DNA from: Sycobia sp. Sy_11
Lineage: Eukaryota; Arthropoda; Insecta; Hymenoptera; Epichrysomallidae
DNA: 64,000 bases
Direction of reading: 5' to 3'
NCBI GenBank assembly: GCA_018907035.1
Contig: JACCIC010000004.1
Location: 8,322,001 to 8,386,000 of the forward strand
Positions 45,856-60,089 of the stretch are shown here, piece by piece (within the stretch, counting starts at the first letter, position 1; each line of letters opens with the position of its first letter). A model generated the notes under the pieces. The model did not search any database, was not told the DNA's origin, and worked only from the letters and a program-made list of their open reading frames with translations. Made by a program: the position numbers and the translations under genes.

Positions 45856-46014
45856 CACACACACACTCTAACCCTCCGTAAGTACGCTATATTTAACATA
45901 CGTTCTATACCTATATATAAGCAAGCTACGTAAGAGCACTTATAGGAGGGCCACTAATTACAAGTAGCAAGTTCTAAGCCGGATTACTAAGTGTACACTA
46001 ATCTTGTGTACAAG

Positions 46015-46019
<5 letters not shown>

Positions 46020-46065
<46 letters not shown>
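46020..46065. repeat. (TA)n microsatellite
   Basis: 46-nt TA tract. Confidence 0.97.
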
Positions 46066-46070
<5 letters not shown>

Positions 46071-47734
46071 GAGAAAGCCCCCGGGCCGAGCGCAAATGCC
46101 ACCGCGGCCTAGTTTGCATCTGCATTCGTATACCACGTATGTATCGTATATACGGTATATCTGCCCCGTATGCAATTCAGTCTACACTGTGTCAAGTTCT
46201 TTTTTACGAGGCAGAGCGACGCGTGGATCATGGTTATAGAAAAAATATGGCTTTCGGCCAAAGAAGCTCGTCCGCCTTTCGCGCGTTTTGTTGGCGAGCT
46301 TTAAAAAGAAAGAAAAAAAGAAAGAAAAAAAGAGAAAAAAAAACGTCCATCGAGCCGAGAATTGTGCTGTATAAAAACAAAAGAAAAGTTTCCTATTGAG
46401 AAAGAAGAAAAAACCATTGAAGAGCAAGCAATGTTTGAAGATAAATTTAATTACGGCTAGAGACCGTGAGACTTGATTTTATACACGATGGCGGCGGGGG
46501 GGGGGGTCAACGTGTCGATTTCAAATACGTGACCTCGTATCTGACAGTTGGGCAGCAGATTCTATTACTATTATAAGCGAATGCAATTTCAGAATAATGA
46601 AATTTTATCGTACATAGACGTCAATGCGTAACACTGATGTTTTTGGATACGATGATAATTCGAGGTCGTCGTTAAAAGTGCTTACGGTTTCAGAAAAAAC
46701 AAAGACGAAAACGAAAAAATTCCCGTTTTAATAAGCATGCCCATTCATAATTATTCAAATCGAAATATCCAATGTTTTGTTCATTTTTACAAAATTACCT
46801 GTATAGATTATTCGACTTTCTTTTGCTTTTAATCGTGCACGAGAAATATTTTATGCCGTACATGTATACATGCACGTGGTGTACAGAATACGCGCAACAA
46901 AGGAGTCGCATGCGATCGCGTCTGTACAATATTGTTTATAGATATAAAAAAAAAAAAAAAAAAACGACGTGGTTTTATCGAGCAGCCGCGCGCGTTTCGC
47001 TTCTACTCCACATTGCCAAAGTCCTCCGATGGCTCGCTTCACACTTTTATAACACGTTGCGCCACTGTATCACGCCCTCGCATCCGTGATAAATAAATAA
47101 ATATATATATAGACAGCGACAAACAAACGCAACGACGTCAGCCACAGCCGCGATGCGCGACGATTTAATTTCTACTACATAATATGTACAATATAATATT
47201 TATAGTTATTAAGAGATATTTTCGTCGACTTGCGGAGAGCTAAGAACACTGAAAATACACGCGCGCGCGCACTCCCGCCGATTACAATAATATGAGTCGC
47301 GATGGCAAACTTATCGTATAATATATCAGCTGCGCACTCGCCAGATCCATTATGTATATATATATATATACATACATACATACACGAACACTGGCACATA
47401 AAGTCGCTGTCGCGCGCGCATCATCAGCTGCTCAAACAAATTAAATGCGCGCATCAACGCGTCGATCTACATTCCACACGTACACGTGCATTCACGCTAT
47501 ATATATATATATATATAAGAAATGTATACCTACTTAACGAGACCACGTTAAGCCGTCTGCAATATAGGATATAGAAGATAAGAGCTAGGATAGAATGGTA
47601 TTATTATTATAATTATTACACATACGTAATGCATTTGACTCGAACGACGGTGTCATAAAAGTGTCTGGAGAAAGTGGCCAAGTGTATTATGAAGAGTGCA
47701 CGATGCACATTGGACTTCTGATTAAACGGGAAAG

Positions 47735-47738
<4 letters not shown>

Positions 47739-47812
<74 letters not shown>
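47739..47812. repeat. (AG)n microsatellite, longest purine tract
   Basis: 74 nt of uninterrupted AG (37 units), the longest homopurine run in the window, and a candidate triplex/GAGA-factor site. Confidence 0.98.
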
Positions 47813-47817
<5 letters not shown>

Positions 47818-48391
47818 GGGAAGTAAGGAAGAAGAAAAAAGCGAGGAAAAAATCTGAGGATAACTGCAGGAGAGTGGTATTATGTATAAGAATAGAGTGG
47901 ACGTTGCTATAAACGCCGGCTACTGTTTCTCTTTCTCTTTCTCCGCTTTCGACTACCAGCAATTCGTCGCTGCTCCCGTTTCCTTTGTTTTCTAAATTTC
48001 ACGATAAGCGTATATTTATTGACACATACATACACGTGGCTCGCTTATGTGTAGAATATATATATAGACATGCTCTTATCGCACCGACATTCAATCTTTC
48101 GAGTAGAAAGGGGCGAAGAGGGGGGTGGAGGCGATCCGTCACTCGCCTGGACAGCATGACTGATGGAATAACCCTCCCTCCCCCGATGCGCGCGTATATA
48201 ACAGAAACATGTGCTACTGCTGCACGGAATGCCAGTGCTGTGTTTCGCCTTCTTCTCCCACTCATCCCCCTCCAAAGAACCAACACCGTGGATGTCGCGA
48301 CCCCGATGAGTTTTTCTCGATGCTTTTGCGAGCAGGATTTGAGATGGAAAGGAGGCGATGCGAAGTATAGGGCATGCACGCGCGCGTGTGG

Positions 48392-48392
<1 letters not shown>

Positions 48393-48443
<51 letters not shown>
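48393..48443. repeat. (TG)n microsatellite
   Basis: 51-nt pure TG run preceded by cgcgcgtgtg, a strong Z-DNA candidate. Confidence 0.97.
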
Positions 48444-48445
<2 letters not shown>

Positions 48446-49232
48446 CCCAGTTCTCTTTTCGACGTACGGTCGAATGTGCAGCAAGGAAAGCTTGCCGCAG
48501 TTGAAGTGTAAGTGGGGCCAGTCGTGAAACATGTGCGTCGTGTCGCTGGTATGGGAGCTGTACAAATGCCAATGGATGTCTATTTTTAAAATACCAAATG
48601 CGCGTATAATATATTAGATTTGATATATATATATATATATTAACAACACGGCCCTTCAAGTCTCCACTCACGCGTAACGGATTGGAAATCCGAATGTGTA
48701 AGTCCATCAGAAGCGGTGATGAGAGAGGGGTGGCTAATACTGGTGATTAATACCGTAGACACGAGAGATCGCCCGTGAGTTGACATTACATAAAATATAA
48801 ATTACTCCTTCGATAATTCTCTAATACCAAAGTACGAAAAACATTGGTTTTGCATACGGCGAATTTTCGTAATTTTTTTTTTATGTAGATCATATATTAA
48901 ATGTTCATCAGAAAACGACCTCTTAACGCACAATCGCGATAGTTTCTATATATATTTTAAATTAATATGAACAATTAAAGCCTTGAACATAAAAGAGCGC
49001 GAGGTGCGAATATTATGCAATACAAAATTGACCGAAGAATTAACGTGAACACATCTATAACTACGTAATGCGCGCAATTATATAAAAATCGCGTTCCATT
49101 TTTTGCTCGTTATATATATTTATATGTAGATAGTTTATCTTTTTCTCTCTTGTTTCACCGCGCTTATCGTCACCACAATGCTCTATCTATATCAAAGACC
49201 TGCGTGCCCGTCGATTATTCGTTAATACGTGT

Positions 49233-49237
<5 letters not shown>

Positions 49238-49272
<35 letters not shown>
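49238..49272. repeat. (CA)n microsatellite
   Basis: 35-nt CA run. Confidence 0.97.
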
Positions 49273-49273
<1 letters not shown>

Positions 49274-49929
49274 CGGAGATGGAGAGAGATAACCTCAATA
49301 AGATGCCATCTTGCTGTTAATACAATATCACTACACTACATAGACGTTGATGTAATACTCCGGTTTAGCAAAGATTTTTCTGTTTCATTTCATGCGTTCG
49401 GACAAGTAGCTGTCGATTTTTTTCAGCTATATATAGAACAGTAATAAATTTGATACACACGCTTCAATTTAAATATATGCATCTACATTTCGAACGTATG
49501 CGCGAAACTGCAATAGTTCACATGTATGTACCAGGAAACAACCGACGGTTGCACTTCTTAGAAATCCGACGAGCAAGCGAAAATTCGGCGTTTGCTCGCG
49601 GAGAATGGCTTCCCCTATACACTTTCTGCGAGCAACACCGCGATCCACATATTACAGGCCTGTTTAAACAAAATTTTTTAATTTCCATTTCATATTCTAA
49701 CAATCTAAAGAGTTGAAAATTCTTGTCCGTTTAGTATTTATATGTTTACATTTTATTTATTAAATGCACGAGTGCGTGAAATTTTATTCCTTAACAAAAG
49801 GGGGACTCTAAATTAATACTATACTGACTGTGCAAGAAGAACGAAAGAAAAAAATTTTTTTTAACTGGAATTCCGCGCACGCAAAACGAACGTTTTTACC
49901 GTCCGAAGGTCACGCGCGTATGTATGCGC

Positions 49930-49934
<5 letters not shown>

Positions 49935-49979
<45 letters not shown>
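49935..49979. repeat. (TA)n microsatellite
   Basis: 45-nt TA tract. Confidence 0.97.
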
Positions 49980-49984
<5 letters not shown>

Positions 49985-50839
49985 GATTGATTCCGCGGCG
50001 TCATGCGCGCACAAAGTGCTCGGCGATAATACATACGGCGTTATATAGCCGTCTCGTAAAAATGGAGAGGGGGCATGCTAATCGGATTTTCGCATATATA
50101 TGTATATTATACACATGTAGCCGCGTACAACACAGCGGTACAGCAGAAAGAGCGACTTTTTTGTTCAGCCGTAGCTAATGCGTGGAATTTCATATGGCAT
50201 GGACGTGCACTCCCGCGAACGCGCGCGCGCGCGCACACACACACAGACACACACGCGCGCGCGCGCACCAAATTAATATTTAGAAAGCGAGCGGAGGGAT
50301 TTCAGCGTTTTCGTCTCATTTCATTTTTATGTCGTCTTTTACATTTAATAAATTTTTGCTAGGAACAATCTCCGGAACGAAGAAACAACGAATAATTAAT
50401 TTCTATAATCACCCGGCGCAGTATGTCTGTTATAAGATCTGTCGAAACTGCGAGTGAGGTTAAAGAACGCGGCTAAAAGTGCGAGACTGTCGAGAGAAAG
50501 AGAATATCGATGCACATTACATAGTTATATTTTCTTACCCTGATTAATTCACTCTTCTTGCCGACAGGCTTTTGCGGAAGTTTTTCTTTTTACACTCTGT
50601 TTTCGATCTCTCATAAGCGTGCATGCATCGATCCATGCGCCTATATAGGTAAGTATATATATAACCTGACCGGGATCACATGTTAACTGTATAATATATC
50701 GCTCGACCGAAGTCTAGTCGACTGGCACTGAGCGCAGGCGCGTCGAGAGCCTACACCGCCGGGGATCTTCGGAGGGGGAAAAGGGGAGCAAAGGAAGGAC
50801 TAGAACCCATGGTAAGGCGAATATACGGAGAAGCGAAGG

Positions 50840-50844
<5 letters not shown>

Positions 50845-50888
<44 letters not shown>
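50845..50888. repeat. (AG)n microsatellite
   Basis: 44-nt AG run about 100 nt from a CpG-rich, promoter-like segment (50690-50800). Confidence 0.97.
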
Positions 50889-50892
<4 letters not shown>

Positions 50893-51191
50893 TGAAGCGA
50901 TTACACTTTTTCCACGAGTTTTATATAACGGGAGCCACGACTGTAAAGAGGGGACCGGGGACGCGCGCTCAGACGCAGACGTCGCGCTGTCTTTTGGAGT
51001 TCTCTTTTGTGTGTCAAGCGCGATATATATTTGCTCGAGTATTCTTCTGAATTATCTCGGGCGTCCCTTTTGTATTCATTCTACCCCCCCTCCCGCCCCG
51101 CAAACCCCCGTCTGTTTGTCTGGCATTTGAACGTTGTCGCTTGGCGTTAAGCAGGATTGTGCCACCTTTTTGGCTGTCGTTAACGTTAATA

Positions 51192-51194
<3 letters not shown>

Positions 51195-51233
<39 letters not shown>
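51195..51233. repeat. (AT)n microsatellite
   Basis: 39-nt AT tract followed by GA-rich sequence. Confidence 0.97.
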
Positions 51234-51237
<4 letters not shown>

Positions 51238-52143
51238 GAGGGGAGGGGGAGAGAGAGAGAGAGAGAACGAGAGAGAGAAGGATGGAATGTAAAGACGAAA
51301 CCAACGTTCGAGTATTTTGAACTAAGAAAACGGCGATATTGGCAACTTCTCGGATTTTAATCGAGCGTATCGACTTTCTCCGCGAGCCTAATAAATTTTT
51401 TGCAAAAACCGGTCATTTTGATTATTACAAGTAACATAAGAATAAAAAAAACCAAACATCGGACAAAGTTTTATTTTCAATATGCATATGTGTGTCTACG
51501 TAAAGAAAATAAGGTGCAAAAAGAGAAAAACAATAAAGAGAGCCTCGTCGGTGCGTTTCCGCACACGCTCAAAGCCCCCCCCCCCCGCGCGCCCAACGCC
51601 CAAAGACGACGACGAGAGAGCCCGAGATGGCGCGCAGACGGCGTAACAGAGCAAAAGAGACGGGCAGAGCGAGAGACAACCGAGAGAAGTAACGAGAAGC
51701 TGCCGTTGCAGCTGCTGACTTTGCAGAGACGGGGGAGGAGGAGGAGGAGGAGCGAGTACGAGAGAGCGAGACAGCCAAGAAATCCGTCCGTGTCGTCGCC
51801 TCCTCCCGAGCCATCCTCTCCTCGCCCCATCGTATTACGTGCGAATAAGCGCGCTGCACATTCAGCCGTCAGAAATACACCCGTGTGTATGTACGCGTAA
51901 ATGCGCGCGGGCGCGTGTGTATATACACACACACACACACGTAATGTACACGCACGCGAGGAGTGCACTGGCGTTCGTCCATGTCCGACGCGCGCTATAT
52001 AACCGATGCAGCGTCAGCGAAAGGGGAACGCTTTGCTGACCTCCGCGCGCGTGCATGACGTTGCCTCGCACGCTACTGTATGCAGCAGTTCCCCTCCCCC
52101 TCTCCCTCCTTTGCCCCTTCTTTCCCTGTGTATATCTATGTAT

Positions 52144-52148
<5 letters not shown>

Positions 52149-52175
<27 letters not shown>

Positions 52176-52178
52176 GCG

Positions 52179-52236
<58 letters not shown>

Positions 52237-52303
52237 CGTGCTCGATGCTTGGAAAGCCGCCCGCACGCTTTGAAATCGTTTATCATGTGTCGCGCGCGCT
52301 GGC

Positions 52304-52334
<31 letters not shown>
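52149..52334. repeat. (CA)n - (TA)n - (GT)n inverted microsatellite block
   Basis: A CA/CG run (52149-52179), a 54-nt TA tract (52180-52233) and a GT/GC run (52302-52334). The CA and GT arms are reverse complements, so the block can fold into a stem of about 24 bp. Confidence 0.9.
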
Positions 52335-53186
52335 AGCGTATGTATACGTAAGAGACAGCGCTGCACCCATTGCTACACATGTGTACGTATAAACGTATAA
52401 TACGGCGCGGAGAACGCACGTGATGGTGTATAAATGTACATGAATATATTAGCGTATAGTTAGATAACCGCCCGGGACCGGCGATTAACGCTTTCTTTTT
52501 TTTTTCTAGGTTAAAAGCCGTGGGAGGCTGATGGATTGGATCGTGGGGGCGCGAGGTTTTAGAGTGTCGATTGGAAGGGAACCCTTTGGGCTATGTGGAT
52601 AATAATGATCTTGTCGGGCAAGATCGCCATATCTTCGTATATACATAATATATATATATATATATATACTATGAAGAGATAGCTATGTATTCGCACGCTA
52701 ATAAGGCAGGATTGTATTTTACATAGTATTAATGCTCTTTACAATTTATCGTTCTTTCTTCCTTCAATGCGATTTGTATGTCGAATTTTATTAACACGTA
52801 GGTCATGTATCATCACTATTCAAGCATTAGTCAAAAGTGCCGACCACGTCAAATCATTACAATAAGAACGCGCCAATTGCTTACGTCGCAATCTCCATAC
52901 GGCACATCAGTCGAGGTATACAGGAAAAATTCGTCGAAAGACGCCCAATTCCTGTGGTACAGTTGTGAAAGAAAAGGGGGCACTGGGAATTACGGCCCGA
53001 TTACAAAGAGCAAGGCGCGCGAATTATTACAATGTGCGCGCGTGCGCGGAGAAAAGAACGAAAGAGGATATACGTATAATAATATTATAAACAGCCGTAG
53101 GGAGCCGTCGTCGATGACGTCCGACGCCCGCCGGTGCGAACGCACTGCATCGCGCCTTCTGGGAAACCGGGGGATTCTATTCCCGA

Positions 53187-53188
<2 letters not shown>

Positions 53189-53245
<57 letters not shown>
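53189..53245. repeat. (AT)n microsatellite
   Basis: 57-nt AT tract. Confidence 0.97.
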
Positions 53246-53249
<4 letters not shown>

Positions 53250-56200
53250 CCAGATCCACGATAAAAGTGGGATAAAAATTGTTTAAAAACAAATAACTCG
53301 TTCGCCAAGGATGCGACATATAACGGCATATGTATGTATATTATGTATTTACTCAAGGCTTTTCTCCGTTCGACATTTTTCTCCTTTTCGGATATTGTCT
53401 GGAATATTTCCTCGGCACTGAATACGCAGCACAAGATAAAACATCCGATAAAAAGACGAGTCTAAAAAAAACTCTTGCTTTATCGAGAGACACTATGCTT
53501 ATGCTTCATCTTACGTAAAGCAGTTATTACAATTATAATTTTTTTGTTTTTTTTTTTTGGTAAAACGATTATTCGCAGGAATATAGTGCATCGGTTATGT
53601 GTAGGTAATAGTAAATGTTTGAGGTAATGGTTACAGGTCCCAAAATTGTCCGTTTTTTTTACAAATGTTAACCATTTTTTGAGAAAAGAATATTTTTCTA
53701 ACATATAACCGGATTATTGCAATAAATAATTGTAATGTTTAAATATATTGTTTTAGAAAATAGTGATATTTCAAGGAGAAAAACGATTGAACCGACAATA
53801 ATTCGATTTTACATATGCATCTTACAGAATTCGGCGTTTTCTTGTGATTACATTTCTAAATTATAAAATTTCTGAGAGTTGCATACACGAAAAAAAGCAT
53901 CACAATTTCATTATTTATCCATTATTTGAATTACGTACTGGAATTGATTTTTGCTTGATAAAAAGCGAAGTAGATTGTCATTGCCATTCACGAATACACC
54001 TCATTTAGAAAATAGGCAATTTTTGAATCTCAATAGAAAATAAAATCAGTGCTACAGAAAAAGGCCATAAAATAACGCTAACTTATCTCTGGGATTCGAG
54101 AATTGCTAATATAGAATTTAACTTATTTCCGATTTTACATACATATGCATATTCACACATAAATAATCGCAGAGACTTTGTACGAGGGCTGAAAAAACCA
54201 TGGCAAATGGCGCCGATGCAAAATATCAGGCTATTTTATAATACGAAGCTCTTTCGCGTATTTCTGCATCTAAACACGAATGTGAATGTCTGTCTGTTTG
54301 TCTGTCCGTCTGTCTGCTTGTCCGTGTGTGCGTGCGCGCACCGAACTCTGATACGTACGTGAGAGATTACGGCACGCGTGATTCACGGCTGAGGTTCATA
54401 ATCATTAGCGCGCTCTATAACGCCGCGGTATCGGGCGAGCTGCTCTTTGCGTTGCATAAAATTTTTGAGACGTTACGCGAACAACGCCGCATATGTACCG
54501 GTGACCTAGTGTAAACATATACAGTAAACACCAACCGAGAGATGGGGGCTACGGCAGAGAAGGAAACTTCGGTTTTGTGCCACCGCACGTGGCAGAGGAG
54601 CGCGCGCTTAATTTCAGAGAAAGTTTTTTAACGAAATTTTCCGGTAGCGCTGAATCAGCAAAAGGTCAGAGCTGTCTTGATAACGGGAGGGAGAAAAAGT
54701 GGAGAGAGAGAGAGAGAGAGAAGAAATGAAGGAGAACGACGAGAGAGATTGGGGATCGCGACGACAAGAAGGATAAATGCAGAAGGGGGAGAGACTTTTT
54801 GTTCCAACAGAGAAGGTATAATTAACTAACGCAATTAATCACTCTGGTGAAGATGGTGGTATCGTCACACTCCTCTGCAAAATGATAAAGGCGAACTTCC
54901 CCCATCTCCCCGTAAAATTTTCATCGGCCGTCGACGTCGCCGGCCTAACTTCTCCGCTTGTCGTTTAAATTTACTCCTTTCCGATTCAAAAAATTTCCTA
55001 TATCGTATAATTACGAGGGGAGGGGAGGAGGACCCCCGTCGGTTAATTTAAGCTTCGACTTTCCATTTGTTCCTGTGGATAATTTAAACGTGCGCGCATT
55101 ATCGATTATATCTCTTTTTGCCACATTGTTCGCGACATCGCGGATTCATGGACATCTTGATTTGACGGAAAAGAAAATTTTGCAACTTATTGACAATCCG
55201 CTAAAATCTGAAAGTGTCGTTATGCTCGTGTAATATGCGCATGTTAAATTGAAAACAAAACAAAAATTTATTTGAAACACCCGATGAATACTACAATGTA
55301 ATTCATTGGAATTTATGAAATGCTTTTTCTAATGCTTTAAAAAAAAAATCCGTTTTTTGCTTTGTCAATGGAATCCGGGACAAAAAGACGCGTCATAACA
55401 GACACATAAAGCCGGACACGAGCGCTTCGTGCGATCGATCGAGTTTCTTTCCCCTTTTTTCCTCTTTCTTATCGACGTTTATTGCGAGGTGGTTTATTGA
55501 CACACCAGGTATATACATGTATATATAACGTGCTTGGTTTCGTCCTATCTAATCGACATCGCGAGGTATCCGCGCACTTCCTGCGCTCTCGTCGTCGTTG
55601 CGCGCACGCGCAACTCCGCTCGTCGCGCAATTCGTCTTATAACGAATTCACGATATATAGCCGATCGCGCCTCATTAATCTTTCGGTTTTTCGCGAAAGA
55701 GAACGGACTCTATGAGCAGAAAGTTCGTCTGGAATTTTTTTTAAACGTGTCCGTAATTAATAGGCAGGCGAATTTACGGGAGAAAAGGCAGGAAATTTAT
55801 CATCGACTTTTACATAATGCGAATATGAATAAATGAATCTTGTCGCTTTAGAAAATCCGCGTTTCGTCTAACGGCCATCACATCTACTTGGCAACGTTTT
55901 ATACATTTTCGTTGTCGGAATCTTTAATACACAAGTAAATAATATACAGAATATATTGAAAATTTTTAAGAACGATTGATTTTTCTTCTCTCGCTGAGTC
56001 TTCAAATTTTTCGTAAACAAAAATCGTCAGCGCAGTCTATAAATATAAGATATTTATAAAAAATTGATAAAAGTAAGAGAATTTAAAGCAAATAGCGATA
56101 AAGTGATAAAAAAAGCTCTCGTTTCACTGCACAGTACAGCTGCGTGTATATATATATACACAAAAAAAATTCGTGGCTAAGTTTTTCCAGCCGACTTATA

Positions 56201-56705
56201 TATCTGCCGATGGCTAAACGGTAAAACGAAGCCGGAATTCCACGGACACGGCGCATCAATTTGCATTGGGTATTCCAGTCGCGGTCTACCTACTCCCCCC
56301 GCACCCGCGGATCGAATCGCCGCGCCGTCGCCGTCGCCAGCGGCGAATTTCCCTCGCCACCTTGCATACGTGCGCTATACGTGTGTAACGTGCATGGCGG
56401 TGTGGAGTGATTAAGGGGGGTGGGGAAATCCCACGGTGGTGCTGCACAGAGCACTGCACACTCTGCCCGGGCCGTCATACCCGGGATTTTTTGTCGAAGG
56501 TGCGCGAGGCTGGAAAAGCGCGCGAATCCTCCACCTTTATCTCGGTTCGCGCGGGACGTATTCTGATTGATTGCCCCCCCCCCTCCGGCCACACACTACT
56601 CACCGCCCCGACGAAGCGAAACGGTACAATCCCCGCGTTTCCCCTCCCGCTGCTGCTGCTACATCCGCCCACGAGAGAACGTCGGCGTGATAAATCGACG
56701 GCTAC

Positions 56706-56708
<3 letters not shown>

Positions 56709-56766
<58 letters not shown>
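56709..56766. repeat. (TA)n microsatellite
   Basis: 58-nt TA tract next to a GC-rich stretch (56270-56700). Confidence 0.97.
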
Positions 56767-56772
<6 letters not shown>

Positions 56773-56978
56773 TACATATATACACTAGCGTCCGCGTGTC
56801 TATATATAGAACGGCGGATTCGAAGTGGAGGGGCTCTCTAACCTTAAAAAAAAAATCACGCTTCCTCGAGCATATTATATGCTAATCGTCCCTAAAGAGA
56901 GGGAGACTATTTTTTTCAGCCCCCGCGGTAATAACACCGGGACGTGGCTCGGAGCGCTTATGAAAAGTGTCTCGGAGA

Positions 56979-56980
<2 letters not shown>

Positions 56981-57012
<32 letters not shown>
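56981..57012. repeat. (GA)n microsatellite
   Basis: 32-nt GA run. Confidence 0.97.
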
Positions 57013-57014
<2 letters not shown>

Positions 57015-60000
57015 AGAGCTGCTGTACAGGTACGTAGATATTGTTCTACACCTCTATATATATAGTATAATGAACAAGAAGGAAACGGTGCCTAAATAAT
57101 GTGCGTATGCGCATGTATGTGTGCGCGCGCGCGGGCGGGCGAGAAAAAGAAAGAGAGAGGCATGTGTCTGTATATAAACACTAGTCCATGGGCGCACATG
57201 TGCTTCCTTCCCCCCCTCTCTCTCTCTCTTTCGCTCAAATCAGCCATAAGGATCGGCTTTTGCGCGCGCTCTTATTATCCCACGAGGGCTCGCGCGTGCG
57301 CGCACCTCAATTGTTGCGTGCTTACATAGAGATACAGACACACGAGCACGAGCGCGCGCGCGCGCGCGCACACACACACACTTGTATACGTTCGCCCGGC
57401 GCACGGCGTGCATAATTAATGACCTCGCCTCATGCCTTCTCTCTTTCTTATACTCCCTGCTTTCGCTCCTTTTCTTATACCGTCCGATGGGGGCAGGAGG
57501 GAGGGAAGCGGGAACATAATGGGGGAGAGGGGGTTTGCATTGCAAATGACACACGAGCCTCTATAGTCGTCTGGCATGGAAGCCGAGAGAATAAGAGAGG
57601 TAGGAGGAAGGGAGAGAGAAAGAGTGAGCGAGAGGGGGAGGGGGAGAGAAGGAAAGAACGTGTCCCGTTGTACTTGATCGTCCTCTTCTTGTGCAAACTG
57701 GTTTTTGCCACCCTCCCCCTCTCCTTCTCTCGTCTCTCTCGTCATCTATCGCGCGCGCACGATTACGTGCAGAGTTCTTTTTTTTCTCTTTTACTCAGCG
57801 CGTTTGCCTCTCTCTCATTCTCTCACTCTCTTTTTCTCTCTCCCTCTTTCTCTCTACGTTTTCCTCCACTTTTTCAAGTTCCTCACCGCCCGGGAATATC
57901 CGCTTTCTCTCTCTTTCTCTTTCGCGCGCGCTCGCCTCCCTCGTCATATCGTTATTGAGTACTCCCACCAAATGCAGGGCGGGAGATTTTCTCCTTCTCC
58001 AATGTTTGAAAATTCGCTCACCGCGTACGCAAATTTCTCAAGCGACCACTTTTTCTCTCTCGTCATCGGACGCTCAAATCGTACGTCGTCAATTTTTAAT
58101 CCCTAACGCGTTGTTACGAATTTAAGTTAAATTGATCGTTAAGCTGAAAATTGTACAATTCTTCGCTTCTTCACTTCGTGCTGTCGCTGGTCCGTGTGGC
58201 GAGTAGGAGGCAAGCACAACGCCCGAGGAAAACTGGTCACGGCCAAGGAGAAAAATAAGAAAATACGCCGGTGCGTGAATGGGAATAGTTTTGGAATTAT
58301 TTACCTTGACCGCGGCAAAAATATCTGAAAACGGCCGTCTGGGATAATGGAGCCCTTGATTTAAATTTCAAAATCCAGGTAGCGGTCGAGGGGACGTTTA
58401 CAACAACGTGCAACAACCGACGTGAGCGCATTGCCGAGTTATTCGGCAAGCGAGGTTTTCGAACCTCTCGAGCGTAGTCGTGCATATTGCAACTGACTTC
58501 AAGTTTAAGCTATAAATACAGAGTAATTATTATTCCGAGCTAACCAAAAAAGTACGGTTTTCTGCGGCTTTCTTGAAATTCTAAATGCACAAATACACGT
58601 ACGCGTTGCGCGAAAGGTATATACAACTACCAGACCCGCGGAAATTAAATTGGACTGTACAGTAGAAGCAAAAATAACCGAGAATCGTACGCCCGGCATA
58701 ATATAACGATCATTCACAGTCCTAGATAATCTGAAAAATCGTAAATCCACTCACCGCGATATCTACATATTTATGTATAATGGATTTTTTTGCGCGTAGC
58801 GCATTCTCCTTTCCCCCCTCTCGCCGCCCACGCGATCGAATACCTATACCTACGTCTGAGTATCGGGTTTGCGGAGCGCGCGCGTCGTTTAATTTGCATT
58901 TCCGTTCGCTGACGTGCCTCTGCGCTTGTGCGTGTGTGTAACGCCCCCCCCCCCTCACAACCGCGCGCGCGCGCGCACACACACACACACACGATCGCGT
59001 GTAATCGAACGGAGAGAGAAAAAAGTCATTGTGTATCCCCGCCCGCCCATCCCAGGACGAATTAGCAGTCTACTCCGGTGCCGCGCGCAGATCGGGGAAT
59101 AATATGCGGGCCTCGTTATTATTCTCCCCGCGCGTAGGGCGCGGTGGCGACGGGGGAAGAGGGGAGGGGGGAACATTTGAAAATGTAATCGGGGATCGCC
59201 GACCAATGCCGATGTTCCTTATTTCTCGCTGTCGCGGGACGGGCATTGTTATAGGTCTTTAATCGAGGCAGCCCCCCTCCCCCACTCGAGTTTACCCAAT
59301 TATGCCCGGGTTTCTTTCATTCTTTTCCGTTCCTTCTAGAAACCGAAGGTACGGGGACGGGAGAGCGGTCGAGGAATTGAACATTTTTCCCTCTTCCTTA
59401 CGCATTCTCTCTTTCGCTCTCGCTCTGTCTCCCTTCTCTTTCTTCTTTAAGCGCATATAACGATCGCGGAGAAACAGACCTTTTCGGCTTTGCTCGCCCC
59501 CCTCCCCCCCCTCTCTCTCTCTATACATAATGCCCGTGAGATCCCGTCTGTGCTTTAGCGACTTGAATAGACCGCGCGCGAGTGTTCGGGAGAAAAATTG
59601 ATCCTTATACATATATTATAATGCGCGCACAAACAGGCGCTCCAAAATTAGGATGTTTGTATATCTATATATAGATGTAGACACTGAATATTTGAAAAAG
59701 AAGAGATAATGCACATTGGGGTGGCCCCACGTAGCCCCACAGACGCATAGAGAAACGACCAAGGAGGCTCCTGTGCCGCGGACTGTACGGGCGTTATCAT
59801 TGTGCATTATGTATTTTCAGTTGCTCAGTTCTTGGTCCCGTTAACATACGCACTCGCGACGCGCTCCAACCTCCCCGTAATTTTTGTCCGACGATAAAAC
59901 CGCTCGTCCGTTATATATATATATTCCTCTTACACGATCTTACGATTATTATACAGTGTCTGCCACAATTTCTCTTGTGTACGCGCAACAATGTTATAAT

Positions 60001-60050
60001 ATCGAGCGAGTGTGCCTGTACTCGGCGTGTGGGTGACGTACTTGAGCTAA

Positions 60051-60089
60051 TGTGTGTGTGTGTGTGTGTGTGTGCGTGCGCGCGCGCGC
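60051..60089. repeat. (TG)n(CG)n alternating tract
   Basis: (TG)12 passes into a CG-rich alternating run, a Z-DNA candidate. CGCTGACTCAT, an AP-1/CNC-Maf-like site with one mismatch, follows directly at 60088-60098. Confidence 0.9.

Noticed and set aside
47985..48707. Overlapping long open frames on both strands
   Set aside because: They include the (TG)25 run read as Cys-Val or His-Thr and have no conserved sequence.
57416..58125. Ser/Leu/Phe-rich and Arg/Glu-rich open frames
   Set aside because: They are products of pyrimidine-rich DNA, and no signal peptide or domain pattern is convincing.
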